Assembly: GCA_003537645.1 (NCBI GenBank)
Contig: DPRM01000077.1
Coordinates: 1-64,000, forward strand
Length of the DNA: 64,000 nt
From: Prolixibacteraceae bacterium
GTDB lineage: Bacteria > Bacteroidota > Bacteroidia > Bacteroidales > Prolixibacteraceae
Direction: 5' to 3'
The position numbers were made by a program, and so were the translations under genes. The notes under the pieces were generated by a model, which had not been told where the DNA came from, ran no database searches, and saw only the letters and a list, made by a program, of their open reading frames with translations. The first letter of the stretch is position 1. Each line of letters begins with the position of its first letter. This document shows, in pieces, positions 17,876-27,478 of this stretch.

Positions 17876-18238
17876 ATGAAAAAGAAAATAATAGTTGGAG
17901 TTTTTACATTAGCATTACTTGTAGTTAATCTATCAATAACATTTCAACATAAAGGTGAAGGTTATTCTTTTGCTCAGTTATTTACGGTCTCAACTGCGCA
18001 AACAGAAACAGGAAAAAATTTCATTAACGACTATCGTGTTGAACATGGTTATTGTTACTCATGTCAATCGATTGATTCCCCTGTTCCAGGAGAACCAGAT
18101 CTTCGTGTCAGTATGACATGCGAATGCACAGCATATCGGAATTATTGCTATTCCGGGGGAAGTTCCGAATGTAACGACTTGAATGTAATCCAAATTCATG
18201 ATTCCACTTGTGAACCCAGCGGTTCAGGAGACTGCTAA
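17876..18238 (+). CDS. NVEALA-like Cys-rich peptide precursor (cassette 2)
   Basis: The protein has 120 residues: a basic MKKK start, a membrane helix to about residue 22, a polar spacer (FQHKGEGYSFAQLFTVS), a possible cleavage after STA (about residue 41), and a mature part with eight cysteines (YCYSC, TCEC, YC, EC, TC and DC at the end). The spacer between helix and AxA site is longer than in ordinary signal peptides; this is the hallmark of the NVEALA group (PF14055). Members are of unknown function and thought to be exported small peptides. A hairpin and a propeller gene follow. Confidence 0.75.
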   Translation: MKKKIIVGVFTLALLVVNLSITFQHKGEGYSFAQLFTVSTAQTETGKNFINDYRVEHGYCYSCQSIDSPVPGEPDLRVSMTCECTAYRNYCYSGGSSECNDLNVIQIHDSTCEPSGSGDC

Positions 18239-18271
18239 TATTTTAACAACAACAAATTAGTCTAGAATTGT

Positions 18272-18317
18272 AGTTAACCGATTTTATGAAAATTCAAATT
18301 TTATGAATCGGTTAACT
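18272..18317 (+). terminator. Hairpin between peptide and propeller genes (cassette 2)
   Basis: AGTTAACCGATT at 18272-18283 pairs perfectly with AATCGGTTAACT at 18306-18317; the inner part adds an AAAATT/AAATTTT stem. The propeller ATG lies 18 bases after it. Confidence 0.75.
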
Positions 18318-18334
18318 TCACAAAAAATCAAATC

Positions 18335-19525
18335 ATGAAAAATCATCAGTTTTTACAAGGAGGAAAAATCATCCTACTTTTTTCACTAATATTTACATCA
18401 ATAGCTATGCACAGTTGTAAAGAAAACAACAATAATCATTACAAAATTAATTTTGATGTATCGAAATGGGACAATAAACAAACTGTGCCATATAAACTAA
18501 TAAAGAGTATAAAATTTATTCCCCTAGAAACAAGAAAAGACAATTTATTAGGCAAGGTTAACAAAACAATTACAACCAACAATAGAATATATGTGCTAGA
18601 TATGAGATACTCGAAAAAGATATTTGCATTCAACAAAGAGGGTAAATACTTAAATAGTATAGGAAATAGAGGTAAAGGACCGGGCGAATATTTAAGTATT
18701 AATGATTTTATAGTAGACGAAAAGAGAAGCACCTTGCAAATACTTGACAGCGAATTACGTAAAATTTTGATTTATGACGCAATTAGCGGGAAGTTTCTAA
18801 AAGAATTCAAGTTAAACTTTTGGGCAACAGAATTTGCAATGCCAAGTAATAATACCCTATTGTTCTTCTCCAAAGATCAACCTTCAAAAGTAGGTACAAA
18901 ATATTCGATCGCAAGGCTTAATACAGAAAACATGAATTATGATTGGTTTTTAAAAAAAGATGAATACGATAGACTACTCAGTTCTGAATTTTCAATTTTT
19001 CAATCACAAAACATTTACTATACTTCTTACTTAAATGATGTTGTATATCAACTAACAGAAAATGAAATTAGACCATTTGCGACATTCAACTTTGGAACAC
19101 AAAAGATTCCAAGTGATAAACTAAAAAAAATAGCTTTCAACGACATTCAATCGTTGATCAAATTACTCCATGAAGAAAACTGGTCATATAACATTGACAA
19201 TTTTTTGGACAATGACGAGCTAATAACTTTTGATTTTACATTAGAGGGACGTAGGGTATTTGTAATTTACTCAAAACTGTCGTCAAATTATTATTACGGT
19301 CACCGATTTGAAGGACCATTAAGCAAGCTTAGAGTCATAAAAAATATAGCTACCGATAACAAAAGATTTCTGGGAGTGATTGATGCAGATGTATTTAGAA
19401 ATCTTAAAAATGAGATTATGGAAAAAGGAGATGCATCGCTGAAAATCCATTATCAACAAGTATTAAACTCGGTCACAAAAGATTCAAATCCTATTATAAT
19501 TTCATTAGAATATTACAACTTCTAA
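18335..19525 (+). CDS. 6-bladed beta-propeller lipoprotein (cassette 2)
   Basis: The protein has 396 residues. The lipoprotein signal ends in AMHSC (Cys28). The propeller signature RGKGPGEYLSINDF lies at about residues 111-124, preceded by a KEGKYLNSIGN turn and followed by VDEKRSTLQILD. It is of the same family as the protein at 16558, but clearly diverged over most of its length. AT-rich. The thioredoxin-fold gene follows after 48 bp. The role in the cassette is unknown; sensing or chaperoning of the cognate peptide, or immunity, are possibilities. Confidence 0.82.
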   Translation: MKNHQFLQGGKIILLFSLIFTSIAMHSCKENNNNHYKINFDVSKWDNKQTVPYKLIKSIKFIPLETRKDNLLGKVNKTITTNNRIYVLDMRYSKKIFAFNKEGKYLNSIGNRGKGPGEYLSINDFIVDEKRSTLQILDSELRKILIYDAISGKFLKEFKLNFWATEFAMPSNNTLLFFSKDQPSKVGTKYSIARLNTENMNYDWFLKKDEYDRLLSSEFSIFQSQNIYYTSYLNDVVYQLTENEIRPFATFNFGTQKIPSDKLKKIAFNDIQSLIKLLHEENWSYNIDNFLDNDELITFDFTLEGRRVFVIYSKLSSNYYYGHRFEGPLSKLRVIKNIATDNKRFLGVIDADVFRNLKNEIMEKGDASLKIHYQQVLNSVTKDSNPIIISLEYYNF

Positions 19526-19573
19526 TATCTATTCATAATCAAAGCTATAACACTATTTATACCAGAATAAAAA

Positions 19574-20239
19574 ATGAAGAAGCATTTCTATTTTTTCATA
19601 ATGCTATTAATGGCTGTATTTAACATATATAATTACATAAATCCAGATTGTCCAGTTAAAGAAGAGGTGAATGATGAATTGCTCAATAGAATAAACCTTG
19701 ATTCTGAAAGTTATCTTGACCTCCTAACCTCCTATACGTTAAAACCAAATTTCCCAATAATAAAAACGATAAATGGCGACACAATTAATAACTTAGAAAC
19801 TAATGTATCCTGTATTTATTTTGTTTTTTCGAATCATGACTGTTCGAAATGCGCAGAGAATCATCTGTATGAATTACTAGAACTTGATAAGGATTCAAAT
19901 AAAATTAAAATAAATATAATTACTACTCAGGATAACAGTCGCTTTGTTGAATTATTTAGTAGGTCAAATGCATCTGAAAATATAAGCTATGGATACAGCT
20001 TATCTAGCCCAGATTTATTGCCAATGCATTATTTTATAGCGTTTTCAAATGGACAAATTTCAAATCCATTTTACCCGGAAAAAGGAGACATTTCTTTTAC
20101 AAAAAAATATCTAAAAAAAGCAATCAATACAATCCATGAACATGAAAAAAAACACAAAATGAACAATAACACAAATAAAAGATACTATCGACCATTTTTT
20201 TACCAAAACGACAAACAGGTGTTTGTAAATAATAATTAA
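19574..20239 (+). CDS. Membrane-anchored thioredoxin-fold protein, CSKC (cassette 2)
   Basis: The protein has 221 residues with an N-terminal membrane helix (residues 3-20). The redox motif is HDCSKCAEN (about residues 93-101) after a YFVF strand, as in thioredoxin-fold oxidoreductases. The cis-Pro region is probably LLPMHYFIAF (about 155). The C-terminal 35 residues are Lys/Asn-rich and low in complexity and may be a late extension. It likely acts in the periplasm on cysteines of the neighbouring peptide; that is inference from the even Cys counts in these peptides. Confidence 0.7.
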   Translation: MKKHFYFFIMLLMAVFNIYNYINPDCPVKEEVNDELLNRINLDSESYLDLLTSYTLKPNFPIIKTINGDTINNLETNVSCIYFVFSNHDCSKCAENHLYELLELDKDSNKIKINIITTQDNSRFVELFSRSNASENISYGYSLSSPDLLPMHYFIAFSNGQISNPFYPEKGDISFTKKYLKKAINTIHEHEKKHKMNNNTNKRYYRPFFYQNDKQVFVNNN

Positions 20240-20450
20240 AAAAAAATGACAGATGGAACAAGGTAAACGAGAAGTTGAAAAGAATAAATGTGGGGTGAAA
20301 ATCAGTAAAGGAACTTTGGAAAATGAATAAGGGTAAATAGAAACCACTAAATGAGACTTAGAAATGACCAAATGGATGATAGAACCCGCAAAATGAAACA
20401 TGGAAAACATTAAACGACAGACAGAGAAGAATAAAATAAATCATAAACAG

Positions 20451-21518
20451 ATGAAATACATCACATTAGCACTCTGTGCAGGCATTCTTTATTCATGCGG
20501 CACAAAAACATCAGGCACTTCCACAGAGGCCGAAAAGCGCCAATACACCGAACAGCAAAACCCGGTTGAAGTGATGGTGCTCCAAAAAAGCGCTTTCAGA
20601 AAAGAACTGGTGAACAACGGTAAACTGGTTGCCTTGCGCAAAAGCGAACTTCAGTTCCGCGTGGGCGAGCAACTTGAAACATTAAACCTGCGAAATGGCG
20701 AAGCGGTGAAAACAGGACAGGTAATTGCCGAATTAACGCCTTTTACCTACCGGCAGCAACTGGCCAACGCCCAAATTCAGATGAAGCGGACACTGCTCGA
20801 AATGCAAAACCTGCTGATTGGGCAGGGCTACAACACCCTGGACACGACTGCCATACCACCACACATTTACGAAATGGCTGCGGTAAAATCGGGGTACGCC
20901 GAAGCTGTTCAGGGGCTGAAAACAGCACAGTTTAACATGGAATCAACGCGGCTGGTTGCGCCATTCGCCGGGAAACTGGCCAATATCACACAAAAGCAAT
21001 ACGACCGTGTAAATGCAGGCGCCACATTCTGCACCCTGATTGACGATTCGGAATTTGAGGCCGAATTCCGAATTGTAGAGAGCGAAGCAAACGATATAAG
21101 ACTGGGCAGCGAGGTGCAACTGATTCCTTTTTCGGATCAAACAGTCTATAAAGGACGTATTTCGGAGATCAACCCGGTTATCGACGCCAATGGGCTGATA
21201 CTTGCCAAAGCGCTGGTGAAAAATCCCGGGGGGCTGATGGACGGGATGAATGTAAAAGTATTGGTCGAAAAAGAAATACCCGGTCAGTTGGTGGTGCCAA
21301 AATCGGCCGTTCTGCTCCGCGACAACCAGGAAGTGCTCTTTAAATGTACCCGCGACACAGTCGCCTTCTGGACCTACATTCAAACAACCGGCGAGAATAC
21401 CAGCTCCTATTCGGTGATTGCCCATCCCGACAAAGGCGCTACGCTCGAACCCGGCGACACGATCATTATTTCGGGAAACCTTAACCTGGCGCACGAGTCG
21501 AAAGTTTCGGTAAAATAA
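20451..21518 (+). CDS. RND efflux periplasmic adaptor (HlyD/AcrA type)
   Basis: The protein has 355 residues from the ATG at 20451. This start gives a lipoprotein signal (AGILYSC, Cys13), whereas the earlier in-frame ATG at 20400 adds a charged tail. It has the barrel-sandwich/lipoyl halves (NGKLVALRKSELQFRVGEQL and LVAPFAGKLANITQ), with a helical hairpin between about residues 95 and 150 and a beta-barrel domain after (FEAEFRIVESEANDIRLGSE). The protein bridges an RND pump to an outer-membrane channel. No TolC-type channel gene is in the window. GC content is visibly higher than in the peptide cassettes. Confidence 0.85.
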   Translation: MKYITLALCAGILYSCGTKTSGTSTEAEKRQYTEQQNPVEVMVLQKSAFRKELVNNGKLVALRKSELQFRVGEQLETLNLRNGEAVKTGQVIAELTPFTYRQQLANAQIQMKRTLLEMQNLLIGQGYNTLDTTAIPPHIYEMAAVKSGYAEAVQGLKTAQFNMESTRLVAPFAGKLANITQKQYDRVNAGATFCTLIDDSEFEAEFRIVESEANDIRLGSEVQLIPFSDQTVYKGRISEINPVIDANGLILAKALVKNPGGLMDGMNVKVLVEKEIPGQLVVPKSAVLLRDNQEVLFKCTRDTVAFWTYIQTTGENTSSYSVIAHPDKGATLEPGDTIIISGNLNLAHESKVSVK

Positions 21519-21770
21519 TAGCTTGAAATAATAGCTTGAAAAAATTGTTTGAAAAAATTGTTTGAAAAATGTTTGATGGTTTGAATACTACGTGTTTGAA
21601 ACAGTTTGAAACAGTTTGAAAAAAGGTTTGATGGTTTGAATACTACGTATTTGAAAAAAGTTTGAAAAAAAAAGTTTGATGGTTTGATCCGTCAGTTATC
21701 GGATTCGCAAACCCTTCAAACCCTCAAACCCTCAAACTTTCAAACCTTCAAACAATAAGATTATAAATAA
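21519..21770 (+). repeat. GTTTGAA/TTCAAAC heptamer tract left of the S23 gene
   Basis: The left part has repeated GTTTGAA and TTTGATGG words, including TTTGAATACTACGTGTTTGA. The right part turns into CCTTCAAACCCTCAAAC-type units. The whole can fold into one long imperfect hairpin. The same kind of tract lies on the other side of the four-helix-bundle gene and at 25588. Confidence 0.88.
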
Positions 21771-21804
21771 TAAGACTATAAACAATAAAATAAAAAATTA
21801 AATC

Positions 21805-22197
21805 ATGTCAACAATTACCTGTTTTGAAGATTTAGAAATATGGCAATTATCCAGAGAAATGTGTGCAGTTGTATATCACTTGACAAAAAAAGTTCCATTC
21901 TCAAAGGACTTCGAATTGATTGATCAGGTTCGAAGATCGTCGGGTTCCGTAATGGACAATATAGCTGAAGGATTTGAACGCGAAGGAAATAAGGAATTTA
22001 TACAATTTTTATCCATCGCTAAAGGTTCGTCCGGTGAATGTCGTTCACAAATCTATCGAGCAAAAGACCGTGAATATATTTCAGATGAAGAATTTGAAGA
22101 TATCAAGAGTAAATTACTTACTATCAGTGTAAAGATTAAGAGGTTTATGGATTACCTGAAAGCAACTGAACTAAAAGGAAATAAATACAAACGGTAA
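21805..22197 (+). CDS. Four-helix-bundle protein of the S23 (23S rRNA intervening sequence) family
   Basis: The protein has 130 residues. It has the typical FEDLEIWQLSREMCAVVYHL opening, then FELIDQVRRSSGSVMDNIAE (the family's most conserved part), EGFEREGNKEFIQFLSIAKG and a C-terminal helix pair. Family members are basic or neutral four-helix bundles encoded inside 23S rRNA intervening sequences and at many other loci. The related Avd protein serves diversity-generating retroelements, but no reverse transcriptase is nearby. The gene interrupts an adaptor-pump pair and is flanked on both sides by GTTTGAA/TTCAAAC hairpin tracts, so it may belong to a small mobile element with these repeats. 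Confidence 0.88.
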   Translation: MSTITCFEDLEIWQLSREMCAVVYHLTKKVPFSKDFELIDQVRRSSGSVMDNIAEGFEREGNKEFIQFLSIAKGSSGECRSQIYRAKDREYISDEEFEDIKSKLLTISVKIKRFMDYLKATELKGNKYKR

Positions 22198-22330
22198 AAA
22201 AGTTTGAAGGTTTGAATACTACGTGTTTGAAATTATGTTTGAAAAAATGTTTGAGAGTTTGAAAACCCTCAAACTTTCAAACCTTCAAACCCTCAAACCT
22301 TCAAACCTTCAAACTCTCAAGCTCTCAAAC
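22198..22330 (+). repeat. GTTTGAA/TTCAAAC heptamer tract right of the S23 gene
   Basis: The tract starts immediately after the S23 stop codon. It has GTTTGAAGGTTTGAATACTA, further GTTTGA units, then ACCCTCAAACTTTCAAACC-type units up to 15 bases before the RND start codon. It is partly complementary to itself and to the left tract. Confidence 0.88.
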
Positions 22331-22344
22331 TAAACTAAAAAATC

Positions 22345-25300
22345 ATGATCCGTTTCCTTATCCGTCGCCCGATAGCAGTAACCATGTCGTTTATCGCTTT
22401 CCTCGTACTGGGGATTGTTGCCATCAATTATATACCGGTATCGTTGATGCCCGATATTGATATTCCCGAAATCACCGTTCATGTGAGTGTTCCGAATACG
22501 TCGGCCCGCGAACTGGAAAATACTGTGGTTAAACCCCTGCGCCGCCAGTTAATGCAACTGTCGCATTTGGCCGATATTACCAGCGAGGCCCGTAACGAAA
22601 ACGGGGTGATACACCTGAAGTTCGAGTACGGTGCCAACATCGACTATGCCTTTATTGAGGTAAACGAAAAAATTGACCGGGCCATGAACAACTTTCCGCG
22701 AAACATCGACCGCCCGCGCGTAATTAAAGCCAATGCCACCGATATTCCCGTCTTTTATCTCAACCTGACGTTGAAGGAAGTTTCAAGTTCAAAGTTCAAA
22801 GTTCAAAGTTCCAGATTCCAGGTTTCAAGTTCCAAGTCAACAGCCTCCAACCTTCAAACGGCGCAGCCCTCAACCCTTCAAACGGCGCAGCCCTCCAACC
22901 CTTCAAACATTTCAAACTCCGAAGCCTCGTTCTTCCCCGTTTCGCAAGCATTTGTCGAGTTAAGCCGTTTTGCTTCCAATGTAATCAGCAAACGAATTGA
23001 GCAACTCCCGGAAGTGGCAATGGTTGATATGAGCGGGACAGTTAGCTCCGAGTTGCTTATTTTGCCCGACAACCATAAGTTACAGGCTTTGGGTATTACA
23101 CAGTCGGCACTTGAAAACAGTATCAAAAACAGCAACATCAAATTGGGCAATTTACTTATTCGCGACGGCCAATACCAGTACAACATCCGTTTTTCGTCAA
23201 CCCTCCAAAATAAAAGCGACATCGAAAATATTTATCTGAAAGCCAACGACCGGCTATTGCAGTTAAAAGATGTGGCTACAATTATTGAACACCCCCGGAA
23301 GCAAAAAGGGATGGTACTCCACAACGGAAATGACGCGGTTACATTTGCCGTGATCAAACAAAGTGATGCCCGGATGTCGGACCTGAAAGACAAGTTGAAT
23401 TACCTGATTGCTGAATTTGAAAAAGATTACCCGGATATACAGTTCGATATTACCCGTAACCAAACCACCCTGCTTGATTATTCCATAGGAAATTTGCAAC
23501 AAGACCTGATGTGGGGAGCCTTATTGGCATTCATCGTCATGTTCTTTTTTATGAAGGATTATCGCGCTCCATTGCTGATTGGTATAACCATACCCACATC
23601 TCTGGTTGTTTCCATGTTGTTCTTCTATATTTTGGGCATTTCTATCAATGTAATTTCGTTATCGGGTATCATTCTGGGCGTTGGTATGACGGTCGATAAT
23701 TCGATCATTGTGATCGATAACATTACCCAGCACCGCGAACGGTTGAAACGACACGCACTTTCAGAAACATCGGCAACAGTCCCTGTTTCTGAGACTGAGA
23801 TCCTTGAATCGGCCTGCGTTAGTGGTACAAACGAAGTTTTCGGCCCCTTGCTCAGTTCCTCATTGACCAACTCTTCCGTTTTTCTCCCTCTGATATTTAT
23901 TAGCGGAATTGCCGGGGCCATGTTCTATGACCAGGCCATGGCCGTAACCATTGGTTTGCTGGTCTCCCTGTGTGTTTCGGCTACCCTGTTACCTGTTTAT
24001 TATCGCCTGATTTACGGCAGACGTAAAAATGTCGGTGAGCTGAAATGGATGAAGCGGATCAACCTGCTGAATTTTGAAGTATTGTACATGTCGGGCTTTC
24101 GGTTTGTGATGCGAAACCAGTTGCTCTCTTTTGTTATTGTTGGATTGCTGCTGTCCGGCTCTTTTTTCCTGTACGGAACATTGGAAAAGACCCGTTTGCC
24201 AGTCATTGACCGCGATGAATTATTGCTCTCCATCGACTGGAACGAGCATATCCACATCAGAGAAAATAAGCAGCGGACTGCTGAACTGGTCAGGCATTTT
24301 AACGCAAACCTGTCGCAAAGCACCTGCATGATTGGCGAACAACAGTTTGTGATGGATAAAAACAGTGTGGCATCGCCTTCCGAAGCATTGGTTTACCTCA
24401 AAGTTAAACACCCTTCCATGCTCGATAGCACCCTTCAGGCAGCAGAATCATACATCAGAAAAAAATACCCGAAGAGCATTGTTCAGCAACGCGAAGTGGA
24501 CAACATTTTCAACATGATTTTCTCGTCGGATGAAAAACCGCTGACCGCACGCTTAAAAGCAGTTACCGATTACGGGCCCAACTACGTGCCCCAATTACAG
24601 CATACACTGTTAAAAATACAAACTGCTTTACCCGATTATCCGGTTGAGAAAGCGCCGTTGACCGAATATACCATCCTGCATACCGATCCTGCCCGCCTGA
24701 TGTTGTACGATGTTTCGTTCGACGAGGTATATAACCGATTGAAGACCGCCTTTAACGAAAACCAGGTTTTTCTGATCGCGGATAACCAGGACTTTGTGCC
24801 GGTAATCATGGGAAGCAAAACAAACGATTTCAGGGCAGTTATCAACGGACTGTTTATTCAGAACCGTAAAAATGAATTGGTCCCCGTACGCAACCTCGTT
24901 TCTGAAACAAAAGGCGAGGACCTGAAAGTAATTGTTGCAGGCAAAGAGGGCGAATATTTCCCCGTCAACTTCAATATTTCCGATAAAGAAGTAGTAAGGG
25001 TATCAGAACAAGTGACCCAAGTGGTACGCCACGACCGAAAGTTTGAGGCCGGTTTTAGCGGCAGCATTTTTTCGAACCGTGAGATGATGAAGGAACTAAG
25101 TGTAATCCTGCTCATATCGCTCGCTTTACTGTATTTTATCCTTACCTCGCAGTTCGAATCGCTAACCCTTCCGCTACTGGTATTGATGGAGGTCCCGATA
25201 GATATTTTCGGGGCTTTCCTGGCGCTTAAAATAGGCGGTGCAGGCATCAACCTGATGTCAATGATCGGGATCGTGGTAATGGCGGGAATAGTCATCAACG

Positions 25301-25587
25301 ATTCGATCCTGAAAGTGGAAACCATGAACCAGCTCTACCGGCAAGGGATGCCGCTGATGCGCGCCATTGTTGTGGCTGGGCACCGGCGCTTGCTTTCCAT
25401 CCTGATGACAACGCTGACAGCTATCCTGGCTTTGGTGCCCATCCTGTTTACCTCTGGCCTGGGCGCCGACCTTCAGAAACCCCTGGCTTTGGCAGTAATC
25501 GGCAGTATGCTGTTGGGCACGGTCGTCAGTCTGTATTTCGTGCCGTTGTGCTTTTATTATTTAAAAAAACGTGGAAAAAATGATTGA
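22345..25587 (+). CDS. RND-family transporter (AcrB/MMPL-like pump 1)
   Basis: The protein has 1080 residues with the classical RND plan: one helix at 10-30, a large periplasmic domain, six helices at about 380-600, a second periplasmic domain, and C-terminal helices from about 915. The helix-4 motif GMTVDNSIIVIDNI carries the conserved Asp of the proton relay. The family exports small molecules, lipids or peptides through an adaptor and outer channel. The adaptor gene lies upstream across the S23 insertion. Residues about 145-195 are a repeat-encoded insert rich in Ser, Gln and Asn that relatives should lack. The reading frame is otherwise intact. Confidence 0.88.
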   Translation: MIRFLIRRPIAVTMSFIAFLVLGIVAINYIPVSLMPDIDIPEITVHVSVPNTSARELENTVVKPLRRQLMQLSHLADITSEARNENGVIHLKFEYGANIDYAFIEVNEKIDRAMNNFPRNIDRPRVIKANATDIPVFYLNLTLKEVSSSKFKVQSSRFQVSSSKSTASNLQTAQPSTLQTAQPSNPSNISNSEASFFPVSQAFVELSRFASNVISKRIEQLPEVAMVDMSGTVSSELLILPDNHKLQALGITQSALENSIKNSNIKLGNLLIRDGQYQYNIRFSSTLQNKSDIENIYLKANDRLLQLKDVATIIEHPRKQKGMVLHNGNDAVTFAVIKQSDARMSDLKDKLNYLIAEFEKDYPDIQFDITRNQTTLLDYSIGNLQQDLMWGALLAFIVMFFFMKDYRAPLLIGITIPTSLVVSMLFFYILGISINVISLSGIILGVGMTVDNSIIVIDNITQHRERLKRHALSETSATVPVSETEILESACVSGTNEVFGPLLSSSLTNSSVFLPLIFISGIAGAMFYDQAMAVTIGLLVSLCVSATLLPVYYRLIYGRRKNVGELKWMKRINLLNFEVLYMSGFRFVMRNQLLSFVIVGLLLSGSFFLYGTLEKTRLPVIDRDELLLSIDWNEHIHIRENKQRTAELVRHFNANLSQSTCMIGEQQFVMDKNSVASPSEALVYLKVKHPSMLDSTLQAAESYIRKKYPKSIVQQREVDNIFNMIFSSDEKPLTARLKAVTDYGPNYVPQLQHTLLKIQTALPDYPVEKAPLTEYTILHTDPARLMLYDVSFDEVYNRLKTAFNENQVFLIADNQDFVPVIMGSKTNDFRAVINGLFIQNRKNELVPVRNLVSETKGEDLKVIVAGKEGEYFPVNFNISDKEVVRVSEQVTQVVRHDRKFEAGFSGSIFSNREMMKELSVILLISLALLYFILTSQFESLTLPLLVLMEVPIDIFGAFLALKIGGAGINLMSMIGIVVMAGIVINDSILKVETMNQLYRQGMPLMRAIVVAGHRRLLSILMTTLTAILALVPILFTSGLGADLQKPLALAVIGSMLLGTVVSLYFVPLCFYYLKKRGKND
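22777..22930 (+). repeat. In-frame heptamer repeat insertion in pump 1
   Basis: The insertion is built from TTCAAAGTTCAAAG, CAACCCTTCAAAC and GGCGCAGCC words. It adds about 50 residues between LNLTLK and FFPVSQAFVELS, a position inside the first periplasmic domain. Confidence 0.85.
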
Positions 25588-25870
25588 CCGATAATTGTTT
25601 GAAAAAATGTTTGAGGGTTTGAAAAATGTTTGAACAAATGTTTGAGGGTTTGAATACTAAGTGTTTGAAATTAAGTTTAAAAAAAAGTTTGAGGGTTTGA
25701 ATACTCCGTGTTTGAAATAAAGTTTGAAAAAAAGTTTGAGAGTTTGAAAAAAAAGTTTGATGGTTTGATCCGTCAGCAAACGAATTCGCAAAATCTTCAA
25801 ACCTTCAAACCCTTCAAACTTCTCAAACAATCAAACAATCAAACAATCAAACTAATAGAAACAATAGAAA
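25588..25870 (+). repeat. GTTTGAA/TTCAAAC heptamer tract after pump 1
   Basis: The order is the same as in the other tracts: GTTTGA-type units first, then TTTGATCCGTCAGCAAACGA, then TTCAAACC-type units. It ends in several AATAGAAACA and CAATCAAAC repeats just before the DUF1573 gene. No gene lies in it. Confidence 0.85.
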
Positions 25871-25899
25871 CAATAGAAACTACATAAACTAAAACACTC

Positions 25900-26295
25900 A
25901 TGTACAAATATCTAACTATCCTGTTACTCATTTTTTTGTATAGCTGCACAGCCCCTATTGCCCGAAACGATGCCTCGGTCAGCTTTGGTAACAAGAGGCA
26001 CGATTTCGGTAAAATAGCTTTCAGGAAAGAAGCCGTTTACTCGTTCGAATTTACCAATCCGGGCAAAACAATGCTGATGATATACGATGTGAAAACTTCG
26101 TGTGGATGCACCGTTCCTGAATGGCCGAAGGAACCAATCAGACCGGGGAAAAAAGGAAAAATTACCATAAAATACGACGCAGCTTTCCCCGGTGTGTTCC
26201 ATAAAACAATCGAGGTAGTGTACAATGGGCCCGGCTCGCCCTGCAAGCTGGGGATTAAAGGCGAAGTGGAATATCCTGAAGAAAATCAACAATGA
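25900..26295 (+). CDS. DUF1573 domain lipoprotein
   Basis: The protein has 131 residues. The signal peptide ends in FLYSC (Cys16). The rest is one DUF1573 domain: [14 protein letters not shown], then [15 protein letters not shown], then the hallmark [15 protein letters not shown] and [19 protein letters not shown]. These Ig-like domains are abundant in Bacteroidota and of unclear function; the CGC pair may bind a partner. The stop overlaps the signal peptidase start (ATGA), so the two are translationally coupled and probably work together. Confidence 0.88.
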   Translation: MYKYLTILLLIFLYSCTAPIARNDASVSFGNKRHDFGKIAFRKEAVYSFEFTNPGKTMLMIYDVKTSCGCTVPEWPKEPIRPGKKGKITIKYDAAFPGVFHKTIEVVYNGPGSPCKLGIKGEVEYPEENQQ

Positions 26296-27473
26296 CACGA
26301 AAGCAACGAAACATCTGTATCCTACTCCTGACCGGATTAGCTGTAACCTTTACTGTGTGCGGATTGTGGTGGTTCGCAGTTGGGTTGCTGGCCTTTGGTG
26401 GCTCAGCCATGCTGCTCTTTTCAAACCGCCGCATATTTGTGTGGATCAGAAAAAAAACATGGATTTCGGCCCCGGGTTCGTTGTTGGGCGTTTTTCTTCT
26501 GGCCATTTCCATCCGTGTATTTTTGTTCGAACTTTACGCAATTCCCAGCGGTTCGATGGAAGATACCCTCCTGGTGGGCGATAAAGTGCTGGTCAACAAA
26601 CTAAGCATTGGGCCCCGGATGCCCCGGTCGCCTTTCGAAATACCCTGGGTAAACCTGCTGTTTTACCTGAACAGGAACGCCCGCGAAAAAATAGACTCCA
26701 CATGGTGGAAGTATCATCGCTTAAGCGGATTAAACCCGATCCGAAGAAACGATGTACTTGTTTTTAACCATCCCAATGCCGAAAAAGACTTTTTTATCAA
26801 ACGTTGTGTCGCCCTCCCCGGCGACAGCCTTGCAATTGTTGGTACAATGGTAACGATCAACGGAAAAGCAACCGACGAACCTATGCTTTCAAAAAAGAAC
26901 TTCAAATGCTATTTCAACAATTTGCAGCAGTTTTCTGAGCTGACCGACAGTTTGAACATTGGGATAAATGCCGGGTACCGTTTCCCCACCGCAAAAAGCG
27001 CCGAAACTACGCTTAACCGGCTTCAGTTTCAGCAATTGTCGCGCGCGTTGTGCATCGATTCCATTGCGCCGGTGATTGTACAAAGCGATTCGGCTTACCA
27101 ATGTTTTCCTTACCACCACAAGTTTAGGTGGTCGATCGACCAATTTGGCCCGCTTTACATCCCCAAAGCCGGAACAACCATTGCGCTGGACGAAAAGAAT
27201 TACGCCTTGTACCAGCACATCTTCCGAAAATTCGAGAAAATAGCCATCCAACTAAAAGACGGGACCGTCTATATCGGCCAGGCAAAGGCCGAAACCTACA
27301 CCTTTCGGCACAACTACTACTTTATGATGGGCGATAACCGGCACAATTCAGCCGACTCGCGTATATGGGGCTTTGTGCCTGAAGAAATGATTGTTGGCAA
27401 AGCTTCCGTGGTACTGTTCTCCAATAACTGGAACGGCTTTAAATGGAACCGAATAATGAAACCAATAAAATAA
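26292..27473 (+). CDS. lepB: Type I signal peptidase, extended form
   Basis: The protein has 393 residues. Two membrane helices span about 9-44 and 60-80. The catalytic Ser is S88 in [10 protein letters not shown] and the general base is K170 in [14 protein letters not shown]. The family's box E is [13 protein letters not shown] near residue 350. A long insertion (about 195-330) separates the K box from box E, as in other Bacteroidota enzymes. The enzyme removes signal peptides on the periplasmic face. A likely local task is cleaving the NVEALA-type leaders at their AxA sites, which is inference. It overlaps the DUF1573 gene. A housekeeping copy presumably exists elsewhere. Confidence 0.92.
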   Translation: MTRKQRNICILLLTGLAVTFTVCGLWWFAVGLLAFGGSAMLLFSNRRIFVWIRKKTWISAPGSLLGVFLLAISIRVFLFELYAIPSGSMEDTLLVGDKVLVNKLSIGPRMPRSPFEIPWVNLLFYLNRNAREKIDSTWWKYHRLSGLNPIRRNDVLVFNHPNAEKDFFIKRCVALPGDSLAIVGTMVTINGKATDEPMLSKKNFKCYFNNLQQFSELTDSLNIGINAGYRFPTAKSAETTLNRLQFQQLSRALCIDSIAPVIVQSDSAYQCFPYHHKFRWSIDQFGPLYIPKAGTTIALDEKNYALYQHIFRKFEKIAIQLKDGTVYIGQAKAETYTFRHNYYFMMGDNRHNSADSRIWGFVPEEMIVGKASVVLFSNNWNGFKWNRIMKPIK

Positions 27474-27478
27474 CACGC

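Noticed and set aside
21805..22197. Avd protein of a diversity-generating retroelement
   Set aside because: The four-helix fold is shared, but no reverse transcriptase, template repeat or variable repeat pair is visible in the window.
21519..25870. CRISPR-like arrays in the GTTTGAA/TTCAAAC tracts
   Set aside because: Units are about 7-10 bases with irregular short gaps and both orientations. There are no 28-37 base repeats with equal spacers and no cas genes.
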